Of a stretch of DNA of 64,000 bases, positions 1-8,878 are shown piece by piece (within the stretch, counting starts at the first letter, position 1; each line of letters opens with the position of its first letter). The translations under genes were made by a program, and so were the position numbers. Source of the DNA: HGM04593 sp045654645 (GTDB taxonomy: Bacteria; Bacteroidota; Bacteroidia; Bacteroidales; Bacteroidaceae); NCBI GenBank assembly GCA_045654645.1, contig JAZONR010000063.1, positions 100,611 through 164,610 on the forward strand, in the 5' to 3' direction. The notes under the pieces were generated by a model that did not search any database, was not told where the DNA came from, and saw only the letters and a list, made by a program, of their open reading frames with translations.

Positions 1-1326
1 TGTTTTAGAGGTTGCGCCGGTGTATACTACCTTTTCAGACCACTTACATCTATTCTGTTCAAGGCTTACAATCTTTCCGCTGTAACCACCATTGCTAATT
101 TCAAAGACAATGCCCTCTTTTGTGCCGTCGTTGTAATAATCTCCAACCTTGTAGGGAGCAGATGTTATTGAGCCACTCATTGCTGTACTACCGTTGTTTT
201 GAGAATTACCCTGCGATGCAACGGGCGCGGGGCTTTCAATCTTCTTTAACTGCACACTGTGCTCGGTGGTTTCGTTCTCTTTAATTACAACGTCTACAGT
301 GGCGGTCTCGTAACCATCCTTAGAGAGTGTTATTTTATGGTTGCCGATGAGAAGGCCTTTCTTTATGAGTGGCGTTTCACCGGCTGCCTCGCCATCGATG
401 AGTACATTGGCACTCAACGGGGTAGAATTCAAAACAAGACCGCCAACAATGGGTGTTGGTGCCTTTAGCGCGTGAGTGGTGTTCTTGCCGTCGATAACGG
501 TAATAGTCTCTGTGGTGCTTTTGTGGTTGGCTTTGCGGCACTCAATGCTATAGGTGCCGGGGACAAGGTTACCGTTCCAGCTGCCAACGCCTTTTTTCTC
601 TTTGTTGATATAAATATCGGCACCGTTGTCTACTGTCAATGTAATGTGGGCAAAATTGGGGCGCAGGGTAACTTTTTCAATGTGCTTTCCATCGGGCTCG
701 GTAAGTGTAACAACGCCTTCACTGGGATGATAGTTCTCCGATATTATGCGGTAGTAGTATTTGCCAAGAACAAGTAACTTGGCTGCTTTTCCCTCGCCAT
801 CGAGCTGACCAAAGAACTTTTCGGTGCCGCCCTCCTCCGCAAACATCACTGTTCCTTTGCAATCGGCAGGGGTAACCTCGAACATAAGGAATTGCATTGA
901 GATGACCTTTGGCTCGGGCTTGATTTTCATATCATAGACCTTGCCGGGTTGCAGGGTGGTTTTCAAGTCATAGCGCTCAACGGTGTAGAAACCGTCGCGT
1001 TTGATTGTTACGGCCTTTGCACCATACTGCACATAGACCCACAGCACATCGTCGTGCACCTCCTGCACGTCTTTCAAGTAGTCAAAGTCGAGGTTATAGG
1101 CCTTGAGGTCATCATCGGGGTCGGTTGAGCGCACCTTTATAATGGCATAGAGGGTGCCCGTGCCGTCGTCGCGCGAGGTGGGTTTCTCGCGGGCACTCAT
1201 ATCAAATGAATTCTCGCCAAAACTCTCAATGTGGAATTTCTGCTTCTGCTGTGCAGCAGCGGGCATTGCTGCAAAGAGCATCAGCAGAAGAAACAAGAGT
1301 AAAATGGATAGGCCTTTATGTTTCAT
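1..1326 (-). CDS. PEGA-domain exported protein, 3' end outside the window
   Basis: The frame is open from an ATG at 1326 to the window edge (442 codons seen). It starts with a signal peptide: MKHKG, a long Leu-rich core and a PAAAQ cleavage region. After it come repeated beta-rich modules of PEGA type, for example one around the words STPLSANVLIDGEAAGETP and LSKDGYETATVDV. PEGA modules are surface or periplasmic beta domains, so an envelope location is inferred. The last visible part begins a new domain (YKVGDYYNDGTKEGIVFEIS) of a kind often found at the C-terminus of secreted Bacteroidetes proteins. Substrate and role are unknown. It lies 45 bp after the M16 gene on the same strand and may be the last member of that operon. 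Confidence 0.8.
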   Translation of the reverse strand, partial: MKHKGLSILLLFLLLMLFAAMPAAAQQKQKFHIESFGENSFDMSAREKPTSRDDGTGTLYAIIKVRSTDPDDDLKAYNLDFDYLKDVQEVHDDVLWVYVQYGAKAVTIKRDGFYTVERYDLKTTLQPGKVYDMKIKPEPKVISMQFLMFEVTPADCKGTVMFAEEGGTEKFFGQLDGEGKAAKLLVLGKYYYRIISENYHPSEGVVTLTEPDGKHIEKVTLRPNFAHITLTVDNGADIYINKEKKGVGSWNGNLVPGTYSIECRKANHKSTTETITVIDGKNTTHALKAPTPIVGGLVLNSTPLSANVLIDGEAAGETPLIKKGLLIGNHKITLSKDGYETATVDVVIKENETTEHSVQLKKIESPAPVASQGNSQNNGSTAMSGSITSAPYKVGDYYNDGTKEGIVFEISNGGYSGKIVSLEQNRCKWSEKVVYTGATSKT

Positions 1327-1371
1327 TGATATTGTGCTGTTTGATATTATTGCGAATTAAAGTTTCGGGCA

Positions 1372-2640
1372 TCACGCGCCTGCAATAATCTCTATCATAT
1401 TTTCCTTCACAAAATAGCGGCGGGCCAAGTGTTGCAATTCATCGGGGGTAACAGAAAGAACGGTATCAAGATAGGCGTTCACATCCTCGAAACCTACGCC
1501 CGAAAGCCAGGCATTGATGAATACCTCGGACTTTGCCGACATACCTTCATATTCGCGACACAACTCTCCCATAATGTAGTTGCGCACAAGTTCCACCTCG
1601 CTCATTGGTATGGGCCGGGTGCAGAGGCGCTCAAGCTCGCGATAGACCTCTTCGATTAGCGGGGCAACATATTCATTGGCTGCCTCGGAACTTATCATAA
1701 AGGCGTTGCGGTGGCCATAGGCATCCATTTCGGATGCGATATGATAGGTATAGCCGTTCTCTTCGCGTATGTTGCTCATCAGACGGCTGCCAAAATAGCC
1801 GCCAAGCAGCACGCACAGGAAACGGAATTTGTGATAATCGGGGTGAGAGGTGTCCATTGCCATAAAGCCTATCTTCACGGCGCTCTGCATTGTCTCTTCA
1901 ATGAGCACCTTGCGGCGGCCGGGCATCGGAACGGGCGGTTCCACAGCAATGGTGGCTGCCGATGTGGCCGTGCCCCAAGCCTGCTCGCCAAAATGAAGCG
2001 ACACGGCATTGAGCATTGCATCATCGACTGTGCCCGAAATAAATAGCGTGCAGTTGCCGCTGCCATAGACCTTGTCATAGTAGCTGATGAGGTCTTCGCG
2101 TGTTATGGCGTCATAGTCGGAAGCAACCACCACGTGCCCCAAGGGGTGGATATCGCCCCACAAGGAGTGCTCGAAATGGCGCTGAGAGACAACATCCACC
2201 TTGCGGGAATTAACAGTGAAATAGGATTTATTGTTACTCCTCACCGTGGAGAGGTTCTCCCGGGGGAAGGTGGGCTCTTTCAGCATTGAGGCAAGCACTT
2301 CGAGCAGGGGCACAAAGTGCTTGGACATTGCGCAAAGGGTCAGATGGTTACAATTCTGCGACGAGTACATATCGACCCAGGCACCATAGTGGTCGAGCAG
2401 GCGCGATATATCGGCTGCGCTGTAGTGGCCGGCGCCTTCGCGAAGCATACGGTTCACAAACATTGCCTGCAGAGGTTTCTGCTGCACGGAATAGCCGCCA
2501 CCGATGAGGATATCGAAACGAACGACACCACTGTTGCCGCCATCGAGCCTGTAGAGGGGCACACCGTTGGGCAGCGTTACAAGACGCGGCAATGCAAGAT
2601 GCTGGAGCCTCATTGGCTCTATTGATGGTGGTGTGTGCAT
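1372..2640 (-). CDS. M16 (insulinase)-family protein without the zinc motif
   Basis: A 422-residue protein with the two-lobed M16 peptidase fold: an LPNGVPLYRLDGG start, the GHVVVASDYDAITREDL segment and a second half with the GYFGSRLMSNIREENGYTY signature. The HxxEH zinc motif expected near residue 60 is absent (the region reads NRMLREGAGHYSAAD), so this is probably a non-catalytic partner-type subunit. I chose the ATG at 2640, four bases after the kdsB stop; a longer frame begins with TTG inside kdsB. It is co-directional with kdsB and the penicillin-binding protein, probably in one transcript. Function beyond the family is unknown. Confidence 0.8.
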   Translation of the reverse strand: MHTPPSIEPMRLQHLALPRLVTLPNGVPLYRLDGGNSGVVRFDILIGGGYSVQQKPLQAMFVNRMLREGAGHYSAADISRLLDHYGAWVDMYSSQNCNHLTLCAMSKHFVPLLEVLASMLKEPTFPRENLSTVRSNNKSYFTVNSRKVDVVSQRHFEHSLWGDIHPLGHVVVASDYDAITREDLISYYDKVYGSGNCTLFISGTVDDAMLNAVSLHFGEQAWGTATSAATIAVEPPVPMPGRRKVLIEETMQSAVKIGFMAMDTSHPDYHKFRFLCVLLGGYFGSRLMSNIREENGYTYHIASEMDAYGHRNAFMISSEAANEYVAPLIEEVYRELERLCTRPIPMSEVELVRNYIMGELCREYEGMSAKSEVFINAWLSGVGFEDVNAYLDTVLSVTPDELQHLARRYFVKENMIEIIAGA

Positions 2641-2644
2641 TATA

Positions 2645-3412
2645 TCAGTCGTTCCAAGCAAATCCTATTGATGCTGCAAAAGCCTTGGCACGCTCAAGGT
2701 CCTCGGGGGTATCTATGCCAATTGTCTCAATGTCGGTAACGCCCACTTTAATTCTGTAGCCGTTTTCGAGCCAGCGGAGCTGCTCGAGCGACTCGGCCTT
2801 CTCCATTGGAGACTGTGGCAGAGAGGTGAGGGTTTCAAGGAGTTGGGCACGATAGGCATAGACTCCAAGATGCTTGTAGAAGGTGTGGCTTTGAAGCCAT
2901 TTATCCTTCTCCACGCCACGCAGATAGGGAACAACGGAACGGCTGAAATAGAGTGCATAGCCCTTTTCGTTGAGGACAACCTTGGGGGAATTGGGGCACT
3001 CGAGACGCTCAAGACCGTCGGCCTGCTCAAAAGGCTTCACCAAGGTGGCAATGTCGGTCTCGGGGGAATCGAAACAGGCCATAAGGACATCGACCTGCTT
3101 GCGCTGAATGAATGGCTCGTCGCCCTGAATGTTTACAATAACATCACAGTCGAGTGCAAGGCGCTTGTAGGCGTCGAGGCAGCGCTCGGTGCCGTTGTTG
3201 CAGTTGGGTGAAGTCATCACCACCTTGCCACCAAAAGCCAGCACTGCGTCTTTTATGCGGTCGTCATCGGTTGCCACATAAAGGTCATCGAAACACTCTT
3301 TCACCTGCTCATAAACACGTTGGATTACTGGTTTGCCGCCCAACATTGCCAAGGGCTTGCCGGGGAAACGGGTAGACGCATAGCGTGCCGGTATAATTCC
3401 TACGAATTTCAT
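2645..3412 (-). CDS. kdsB: 3-deoxy-manno-octulosonate cytidylyltransferase
   Basis: KdsB activates Kdo with CTP to CMP-Kdo for lipopolysaccharide inner-core synthesis in the cytoplasm. The 255-residue length is normal. The N-terminal nucleotide-binding signature IIPARYASTRFPGKPL is intact, as are VNIQGDEPF (metal and sugar binding) and the C-terminal GIDTPEDLERA. It follows the class A PBP gene by 32 bp and precedes the M16 gene by 4 bp, so an envelope-biogenesis operon is likely. Nothing unusual is seen in the sequence. Confidence 0.97.
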   Translation of the reverse strand: MKFVGIIPARYASTRFPGKPLAMLGGKPVIQRVYEQVKECFDDLYVATDDDRIKDAVLAFGGKVVMTSPNCNNGTERCLDAYKRLALDCDVIVNIQGDEPFIQRKQVDVLMACFDSPETDIATLVKPFEQADGLERLECPNSPKVVLNEKGYALYFSRSVVPYLRGVEKDKWLQSHTFYKHLGVYAYRAQLLETLTSLPQSPMEKAESLEQLRWLENGYRIKVGVTDIETIGIDTPEDLERAKAFAASIGFAWND

Positions 3413-3444
3413 CTTATATTAAGTTTTTTATTTTTATGCTTTTC

Positions 3445-5910
3445 TCATTCAAAGAGGTCGTCGAAGCCCTCTTGTTTCTCCTCTTCGTTATTGGAGCTGT
3501 CAATAGGGCGGTTATAGACGGGTGTATAATCCTCTTCTTCTTCCACTTCATCCTCGATGGGCAGCTCGCCTTCATTCAGTGGTGCCTCGCCTTCGCCAAC
3601 AGGAGCCTCCTCATCGACCAACGGAGCATAGAACTTGCTGCGGCAAGGATCGAAGCCGGCGGGGATATCAAACAGCTCGGTCTCGTTATAGGGCAAAGTC
3701 CTGTCGCCATATACCTTCTTCATATATATGCCGAAGATGGGCAATGCCATTGCTGCGCCCTGTCCTTCGCTCATTTTATCGAAGTGGATGTTACGCTCCT
3801 CGCCACCAACCCAGCAGCCGGTAACAAGTGAAGGTGTGTATCCCATAAACCAACCGTCGGACATATTTTGTGTTGTTCCTGTCTTGCCGCACATATCGGC
3901 CTTGATGCCATAGGTTGCTCTGACGCGGCGGCCGGTGCCTTCGTTGATGACACCGCGCATCATATCAATCATCTTATATGAGCTCTCGCGGCTGATAACC
4001 TCGTTTCTATGGGCCGAGAATGTGGCAATGACATTGCCGGCATTGTCCTCGATGCGTGTTACAAGCAGTGGGGCAACGCGCATACCCTTGCCCACAAAGG
4101 CTGTGTAGGCGCTCACCATCTCGGACACCGAGGCATCGCAGGTTCCAAGGCACAACGACGGTGTTGCTGCAATGTCGCGGCTTGTGAGACCGAAATTGTG
4201 TATGAGTTTCTTCAACGAATAGGGGCTCAACTGGTTCATAAGATAGGCCGATATCCAGTTGTTGGACTTTGCCAATCCCCAGGAGAGTGTTACCATTTCG
4301 CCATATCTCTCCTTGCCCGAATTGCGCGGTTTCCACACACGGCCAAGGTCATCGAGCAGTGTCTGCTCAACATTGCGTGTCTCATCGCAGGGTGTAAAGC
4401 CTCGTTCCATTGCAAGTGAATAGAGGAAGGGCTTAATGGTTGAGCCCACCTGACGGCGGCCGCTGCTGACCATATCGTATTTGAAGAAGTGGTAGTTGGT
4501 GCCACCAACATAGGCCTTGACCTCGCCCGAGATTGGGTCCATTGACATTGCGCCGGTGCGCAGGAAATATTTATAGTACTTGATTGAGTCGAGCGGGGTC
4601 ATCACCGTGTCTTTCATACCATTATAGGTGAACACTGTCATCCTTTGCTTGGTGTTGAAAGCCTGTTTAATCTCCTCTTCGCTGTGGCCGTTCTTTTTCA
4701 TTATGCGATAGCGGTCGGTGTCGCGCATATTGCGAGACATTATCTTCTCTATCTCGGAGGGCTTGAGGTCTTCACTGAATGGACCTGTTTTTTTACCCTT
4801 CTTGGCTTTGAAGAAATCAACCTGCAGCTTGCCGGCAACGTGCTCAAGAACAGCCTCCTCGAGGTAGGTCTGCATACGGGAATCTATGGTAGTGTGAATT
4901 TTGAGACCGTCGGTGTAGATGCTGTACTTCTCGCCATTGGCCTTGAAATTCCTGTTGCACCAGCCGAAGAGCGAGTCGGTTGCCCAACGAAGTGAGTCGT
5001 CATAGAACTGCTGCATCTGCCAACCGCGATAGTTTGACCTGACGGGCTTCTTGGCTGTCATATAGAGGCGCAGATATTCGCGGAAATAGGTTGCAATGCC
5101 TTCGTTGTGATTGGCCGGATGATAATTGACACCCAGTGGCAGTGCAGAGAGCGAGTCGCGCTCTGCGGCTGTTATGTAGCCGGCTTTTTCCATTTGCGAG
5201 AGCACCACATTGCGACGGCCAAGAGTGAGTTCGGGCCTGCGCAATGGGTTGTAGAGTGAAGAGTTCTTGCACATACCAACGAGCATTGCTCCCTCCTCTA
5301 TCTTTAGTTTGGAGGGGTGCTTGGCAAAATAGACATTGGCTGCGCTTGCAAGGCCCACTGCATTGTAGCCAAAATCGTATTTATTGAGGTAGAGGGTTAT
5401 TATCTCCTCCTTGGTATACTGTCTCTCGAGTTGAACGGCAATGACCCACTCCACCGGCTTTTGGAAATAGCGCTCTATCTTGCTGCCCGACACCTTTGAG
5501 TGGAGCAGTTTTGCAAGCTGCTGGGTGATGGTGCTTCCGCCACCGGAATTTTCCTGACGCAGAAGAATACTCTTTACAACAACGCGCATAAGGGAGCGTG
5601 CATCGATGCCTGAATGAGAGTAGTAACGCACATCCTCGGTTGCCACAAGGGCATCGATGAGGTGTTGCGGAACCTCGTCATACTCTACACGCAAACGGTT
5701 TTCCTTCTCGAGCGACCAGGTTCCAAGTTCCTTGCCGTCGGCCGAAAGTATCTGCGACGCATATTTGTATTGCGGGTTCTCGAGCTCGCTGGTATCGGGC
5801 ACATAACCAATCCACCCTTTGGATATTGCAAAGAACAGCAATACCACAATGAGAACGCCTGCGCCAAAGAGGCACCAAAGAATAAAGAGTATCCGTTTAA
5901 GTTTTTTCAT
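3445..5910 (-). CDS. mrcA: Class A penicillin-binding protein (PBP1A type)
   Basis: A bifunctional peptidoglycan synthase of 821 residues. It has a cytoplasmic start, one membrane helix (about residues 7-29) and a GT51 glycosyltransferase with catalytic Glu92 in ATEDVRYYSHSG and the GGSTITQQLAK motif at 124-134. The C-terminal transpeptidase shows SxxK (GSTIKPF), SNN (KSNNW) and KTG (GKTGTTQ). The last ~60 residues are very acidic (EDEVEEEEDY, NNEEEKQEG), a disordered tail. It is first in the run PBP-kdsB-M16 behind a promoter at 5967-5999. Confidence 0.95.
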   Translation of the reverse strand: MKKLKRILFILWCLFGAGVLIVVLLFFAISKGWIGYVPDTSELENPQYKYASQILSADGKELGTWSLEKENRLRVEYDEVPQHLIDALVATEDVRYYSHSGIDARSLMRVVVKSILLRQENSGGGSTITQQLAKLLHSKVSGSKIERYFQKPVEWVIAVQLERQYTKEEIITLYLNKYDFGYNAVGLASAANVYFAKHPSKLKIEEGAMLVGMCKNSSLYNPLRRPELTLGRRNVVLSQMEKAGYITAAERDSLSALPLGVNYHPANHNEGIATYFREYLRLYMTAKKPVRSNYRGWQMQQFYDDSLRWATDSLFGWCNRNFKANGEKYSIYTDGLKIHTTIDSRMQTYLEEAVLEHVAGKLQVDFFKAKKGKKTGPFSEDLKPSEIEKIMSRNMRDTDRYRIMKKNGHSEEEIKQAFNTKQRMTVFTYNGMKDTVMTPLDSIKYYKYFLRTGAMSMDPISGEVKAYVGGTNYHFFKYDMVSSGRRQVGSTIKPFLYSLAMERGFTPCDETRNVEQTLLDDLGRVWKPRNSGKERYGEMVTLSWGLAKSNNWISAYLMNQLSPYSLKKLIHNFGLTSRDIAATPSLCLGTCDASVSEMVSAYTAFVGKGMRVAPLLVTRIEDNAGNVIATFSAHRNEVISRESSYKMIDMMRGVINEGTGRRVRATYGIKADMCGKTGTTQNMSDGWFMGYTPSLVTGCWVGGEERNIHFDKMSEGQGAAMALPIFGIYMKKVYGDRTLPYNETELFDIPAGFDPCRSKFYAPLVDEEAPVGEGEAPLNEGELPIEDEVEEEEDYTPVYNRPIDSSNNEEEKQEGFDDLFE

Positions 5911-5966
5911 AATTCTGTAGTGTTGTAATCAACATTCCCGCCGCAGAGAACTGCGGTCAAGATTTG

Positions 5967-5999
5967 CAAATTTAATATAAATATTTCAATATCACGCAA
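5967..5999 (-). promoter_or_regulatory. Promoter for the PBP1A-kdsB-M16 transcript
   Basis: On the minus strand a perfect Bacteroidetes -7 box TAAATTTG (5967-5974) is preceded by TTG at 5997-5999, spacing 22. The transcript would start about 50 bases before the ATG. The leader holds a small hairpin (CCGCAG/CTGCGG, 5941-5956). Confidence 0.55.
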
Positions 6000-6044
6000 C
6001 CTTTGTGGCAGGTTTAGGTTTTTAAAATAAATATGCCGCCAAAT

Positions 6045-6076
6045 TTTGTTTGGAACATATTATTGAGCTATCTTTA
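6045..6076 (+). promoter_or_regulatory. Promoter of the pyrBI transcript
   Basis: -33 box TTTG (6045-6048), 20-base spacer and -7 box TATCTTTA (6069-6076), close to the consensus TTTG-N19/20-TAnnTTTG. It lies about 30 bases before the pyrB ATG, so the leader is very short and leaves no room for a pyrimidine attenuator. Confidence 0.65.
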
Positions 6077-6106
6077 CGGGAAATTACAAAGTAACAACAC
6101 CCGACA

Positions 6107-7021
6107 ATGAAGAACAAGAGTTTTGTTTCAATCAACGACCTCTCAAAAGAGAAGATACTTTCACTGTTGAAAACAGCCGAGACATTCGAAGAGAACCCAA
6201 ACAGCGACATATTGGCAGGCAAGGTTGTGGGTTCACTGTTCTTTGAGCCATCGACACGCACAAGACTAAGTTTTGAAACTGCAGCAATGCGCCTTGGTGC
6301 CCGTGTCATTGGTTTCAGCGACGCAGCAACAAGCTCGGCAACAAAGGGAGAGACACTGAAGGACACGATTATGATGGTATCGAGCTATGCCGACGTGATT
6401 GCGATGCGCCACAAGCTCGAAGGTGCGGCACGCTATGCCGCCGAGGTTTCACCGGTGCCCATCATAAACGCCGGCGATGGTGCCAACCAGCATCCCTCGC
6501 AAACAATGCTCGACCTCTACTCTATCAAGAAGACACAGGGCACGCTCGAAGGACTGAACATTCACCTTGTGGGAGACTTGAAGTATGGCCGCACAGTGCA
6601 CTCGCTGTTGCACGCTATGCGCCACTTTAACCCGACATTCCACTTCATATCGCCCGAGGAGCTGCATATGCCCGAGGAGTACAGGGTGTTCTGCCGCAAG
6701 AACAACATTCCTTATACCGAAACAACAGAATTCAACGAGGATGTGATTGCAAATGCCGATATCATTTATATGACTCGTGTGCAGCGAGAGCGCTTCAGCG
6801 ACCTTATGGAATATGAGAAGGTGAAGGATTGCTACCGCTTGACAAACAAGATGCTTGAGGGCACAAAGGAGAATTTGAGAATTCTGCACCCGCTGCCCCG
6901 TGTGAATGAGATTGCATACGATGTTGATGACAGCCCCAAGGCATACTATTTCCAACAGGCACAGAACGGCCTCTATGTTCGCGAGGCTATCATTTGTGAT
7001 GTATTGGGTATAAACTTATAA
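6107..7021 (+). CDS. pyrB: Aspartate carbamoyltransferase catalytic subunit
   Basis: PyrB condenses carbamoyl phosphate and aspartate in the committed step of pyrimidine synthesis. The 304-residue protein has the carbamoyl-phosphate loop STRTRLSFETA, the second-subunit loop region with SATKGETLKD, the HPSQTMLDLY motif and the HPLPRVNEI aspartate-binding motif. pyrI follows 11 bp later, so the product should form the PyrB-PyrI holoenzyme of the enterobacterial type rather than a catalytic trimer alone. Confidence 0.97.
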   Translation: MKNKSFVSINDLSKEKILSLLKTAETFEENPNSDILAGKVVGSLFFEPSTRTRLSFETAAMRLGARVIGFSDAATSSATKGETLKDTIMMVSSYADVIAMRHKLEGAARYAAEVSPVPIINAGDGANQHPSQTMLDLYSIKKTQGTLEGLNIHLVGDLKYGRTVHSLLHAMRHFNPTFHFISPEELHMPEEYRVFCRKNNIPYTETTEFNEDVIANADIIYMTRVQRERFSDLMEYEKVKDCYRLTNKMLEGTKENLRILHPLPRVNEIAYDVDDSPKAYYFQQAQNGLYVREAIICDVLGINL

Positions 7022-7032
7022 AGGAAGCTATT

Positions 7033-7497
7033 ATGAACGAGAACAACAAACCGGCTTTGCAGGTATCGGCGCTCTGCAACGGCACTGTGATAGACCACAT
7101 ACCCGCCGACAAGCTCTTTGCAGTGGTGAGCCTGCTGAACATACCATCAATGGACAACAATGTAACCATTGGCTACAACCTCGACAGCAAGAAACTGGGC
7201 AAGAAGGGGTTGATAAAGATTGCCGATAGATTTTTCACCAACGAGGAGGTGAGCAAAATCTCTGTGGTTGCACCAAACGTGGTGCTCAACACCATTCGCG
7301 ACTACAAGGTTACAGAGAAGCTTACATTGAGAATGCCCGAGGAGTTGCACAATATAATAAAGTGCAACAACCCCAGCTGCATAACAAACAACGAGCCTAT
7401 GGCAACACATTTTCACGTTGTAGATTATGAGCGCGGCATCCTGAAATGCCGTTATTGCGAGAAGGAGGTTAGTGTAAACAAAGTGAAACTGCTGTAA
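7033..7497 (+). CDS. pyrI: Aspartate carbamoyltransferase regulatory subunit
   Basis: A 154-residue allosteric subunit that binds nucleotides in its N-terminal domain and the catalytic trimer through a C-terminal zinc domain. The four zinc cysteines are visible as CNNPSC and, later, CRYC. The N-terminal GTVIDHIPADKLF matches the family. It sits between pyrB (11 bp) and a flavin reductase gene (10 bp), so all are probably co-transcribed. Confidence 0.96.
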   Translation: MNENNKPALQVSALCNGTVIDHIPADKLFAVVSLLNIPSMDNNVTIGYNLDSKKLGKKGLIKIADRFFTNEEVSKISVVAPNVVLNTIRDYKVTEKLTLRMPEELHNIIKCNNPSCITNNEPMATHFHVVDYERGILKCRYCEKEVSVNKVKLL

Positions 7498-7507
7498 CCA
7501 CCTTGCA

Positions 7508-8071
7508 ATGAAGATAAACTGGAAACCGGGAACAATGATTTATCCATTGCCGGCTGTGCTAATAAGCTGCGGCAATGCACCCGAGAACTATAATATGTTC
7601 ACGGTATCGTGGGTGGGCACCACCTGCACCAACCCCGCTATGTGCTACATATCGGTGCGCCCGGAGCGACACTCCTACCCCATTATTAAGGAGACAGGAG
7701 AGTTTGTCATAAACCTGACCACAGCTTCAATGGCACGTGCCACCGACTGGTGCGGGGTGCGTTCGGGCAAGGAGTATGACAAAGCAAAGGAAACGGGGCT
7801 CACATACGGTCCATCGGTAAACATTAAAGCTCCAATAATTATGGAGTCGCCATTGAGCATTGAGTGCAGGGTGAAGCAGATTATTCCGCTTGGCTCACAC
7901 GATATGTTTCTTGCCGAGGTTGTGAACGTGCAGGCCGATGACCGATATCTTGACCCCATTACCGGCGAATGGAACCTTGCTGCGGCCGACCCGCTTGTCT
8001 ATACACACGGAAAATATTTCCACCTGGGCGACTTTATTGGAAAGTTTGGGTGGAGCGTTAAGAAAAAGTGA
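7508..8071 (+). CDS. Flavin reductase-like (FMN-binding split barrel) protein
   Basis: A 187-residue protein of the flavin reductase-like family (DIM6/NTAB type). It has the opening TMIYPLPAVLISCGN, the central TVSWVGTTCTNPAMCYISVRP strand pair and ETGEFVINL. Such proteins bind FMN and may transfer electrons from NAD(P)H; the partner here is unknown. The stop overlaps the ATG of the next gene by one base (TGATG), so translation is probably coupled. Its place behind pyrBI suggests co-transcription, not necessarily a role in pyrimidine synthesis. Confidence 0.85.
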   Translation: MKINWKPGTMIYPLPAVLISCGNAPENYNMFTVSWVGTTCTNPAMCYISVRPERHSYPIIKETGEFVINLTTASMARATDWCGVRSGKEYDKAKETGLTYGPSVNIKAPIIMESPLSIECRVKQIIPLGSHDMFLAEVVNVQADDRYLDPITGEWNLAAADPLVYTHGKYFHLGDFIGKFGWSVKKK

Positions 8072-8775
8072 TGAAAAGACGCAACATCATAGCCATTGTT
8101 ATCCTTCTCGTTCTCCCGCTCTTTGCTATGGCACAGGAGAAGGAGAAACCTCGCGTACGTTTCAACGTGGGTATGAAAGCCGGTTTTCAGGCTGTTACAT
8201 ACAACGACCCGGAGTTTGAGATTGACGGTTATGAGTTCGACACCAACAACATACAGAGCAACAAGATTGGATATGCAATATCACCTTTTGCACGTATGAT
8301 ATTTGGAAAATTCTATCTGCAGACAGAGGCTACATTCGGCATCACAAACCACAGTTTCGACTTTCACGATGTGCAGCTGCCCGAAGATGCCATATTCAAG
8401 CCTAACAACATCATCTATAACCTGACCACTTATTGTATGCAGGTGCCCATTCTTGTGGGTTACAACTTCATTCAGCAAGATGGGTGCGGCTTGGGAGTTT
8501 TCACAGGCCCAAGAACAAAGTTTGTATTTACCTCAATGAGCGACCAGCAATTTGAACATTTTAAATATGAGGACCTTGAAGAGGTTTTGAAAGACAAGAC
8601 CTATTATTGGGAGATTGGATTAGGAATAAAAATATATAGGGTTTTTCTCGACCTCACATACGACATCGGCTTGACAAAAGCTTCGAGCTACATTGTATCA
8701 AAAAGTGCCGGAAAGACCTTTACATCGAACCGCCGCGACAATGTGCTGAGTTTCTCGGTGGGCTTCATCTTCTAA
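8071..8775 (+). CDS. Outer-membrane beta-barrel protein (PorT-like)
   Basis: A 234-residue protein with a clear signal peptide (MKRRNIIAIVILLVLPLFAMAQ). It is followed by alternating amphipathic strands and ends in Phe (FSVGFIF), typical of Bacteroidetes outer-membrane barrels of the PorT/OmpW-like group. Start chosen at the ATG that overlaps the upstream TGA; a GTG three bases earlier is less likely. Cargo or function is not recognisable. It is the last gene of the pyrB-led transcript. Confidence 0.8.
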   Translation: MKRRNIIAIVILLVLPLFAMAQEKEKPRVRFNVGMKAGFQAVTYNDPEFEIDGYEFDTNNIQSNKIGYAISPFARMIFGKFYLQTEATFGITNHSFDFHDVQLPEDAIFKPNNIIYNLTTYCMQVPILVGYNFIQQDGCGLGVFTGPRTKFVFTSMSDQQFEHFKYEDLEEVLKDKTYYWEIGLGIKIYRVFLDLTYDIGLTKASSYIVSKSAGKTFTSNRRDNVLSFSVGFIF

Positions 8776-8819
8776 ACACTCTAAAGCAATGGTGCGCGAC
8801 CTATAAAACTTGCCGCTAT

Positions 8820-8851
8820 TTTGCGCATCATTGCTTTTTTTTGTACCTTCG
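8820..8851 (+). promoter_or_regulatory. Promoter of trpS
   Basis: TTTG (8820-8823), 20-base spacer and TACCTTCG (8844-8851, one mismatch to TAnnTTTG). It lies 27 bases before the trpS ATG and inside a longer frame that would add 23 residues to TrpS, which argues against that longer start. Confidence 0.65.
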
Positions 8852-8878
8852 CGAACGATAAAGAAAAAACGTAAATAT

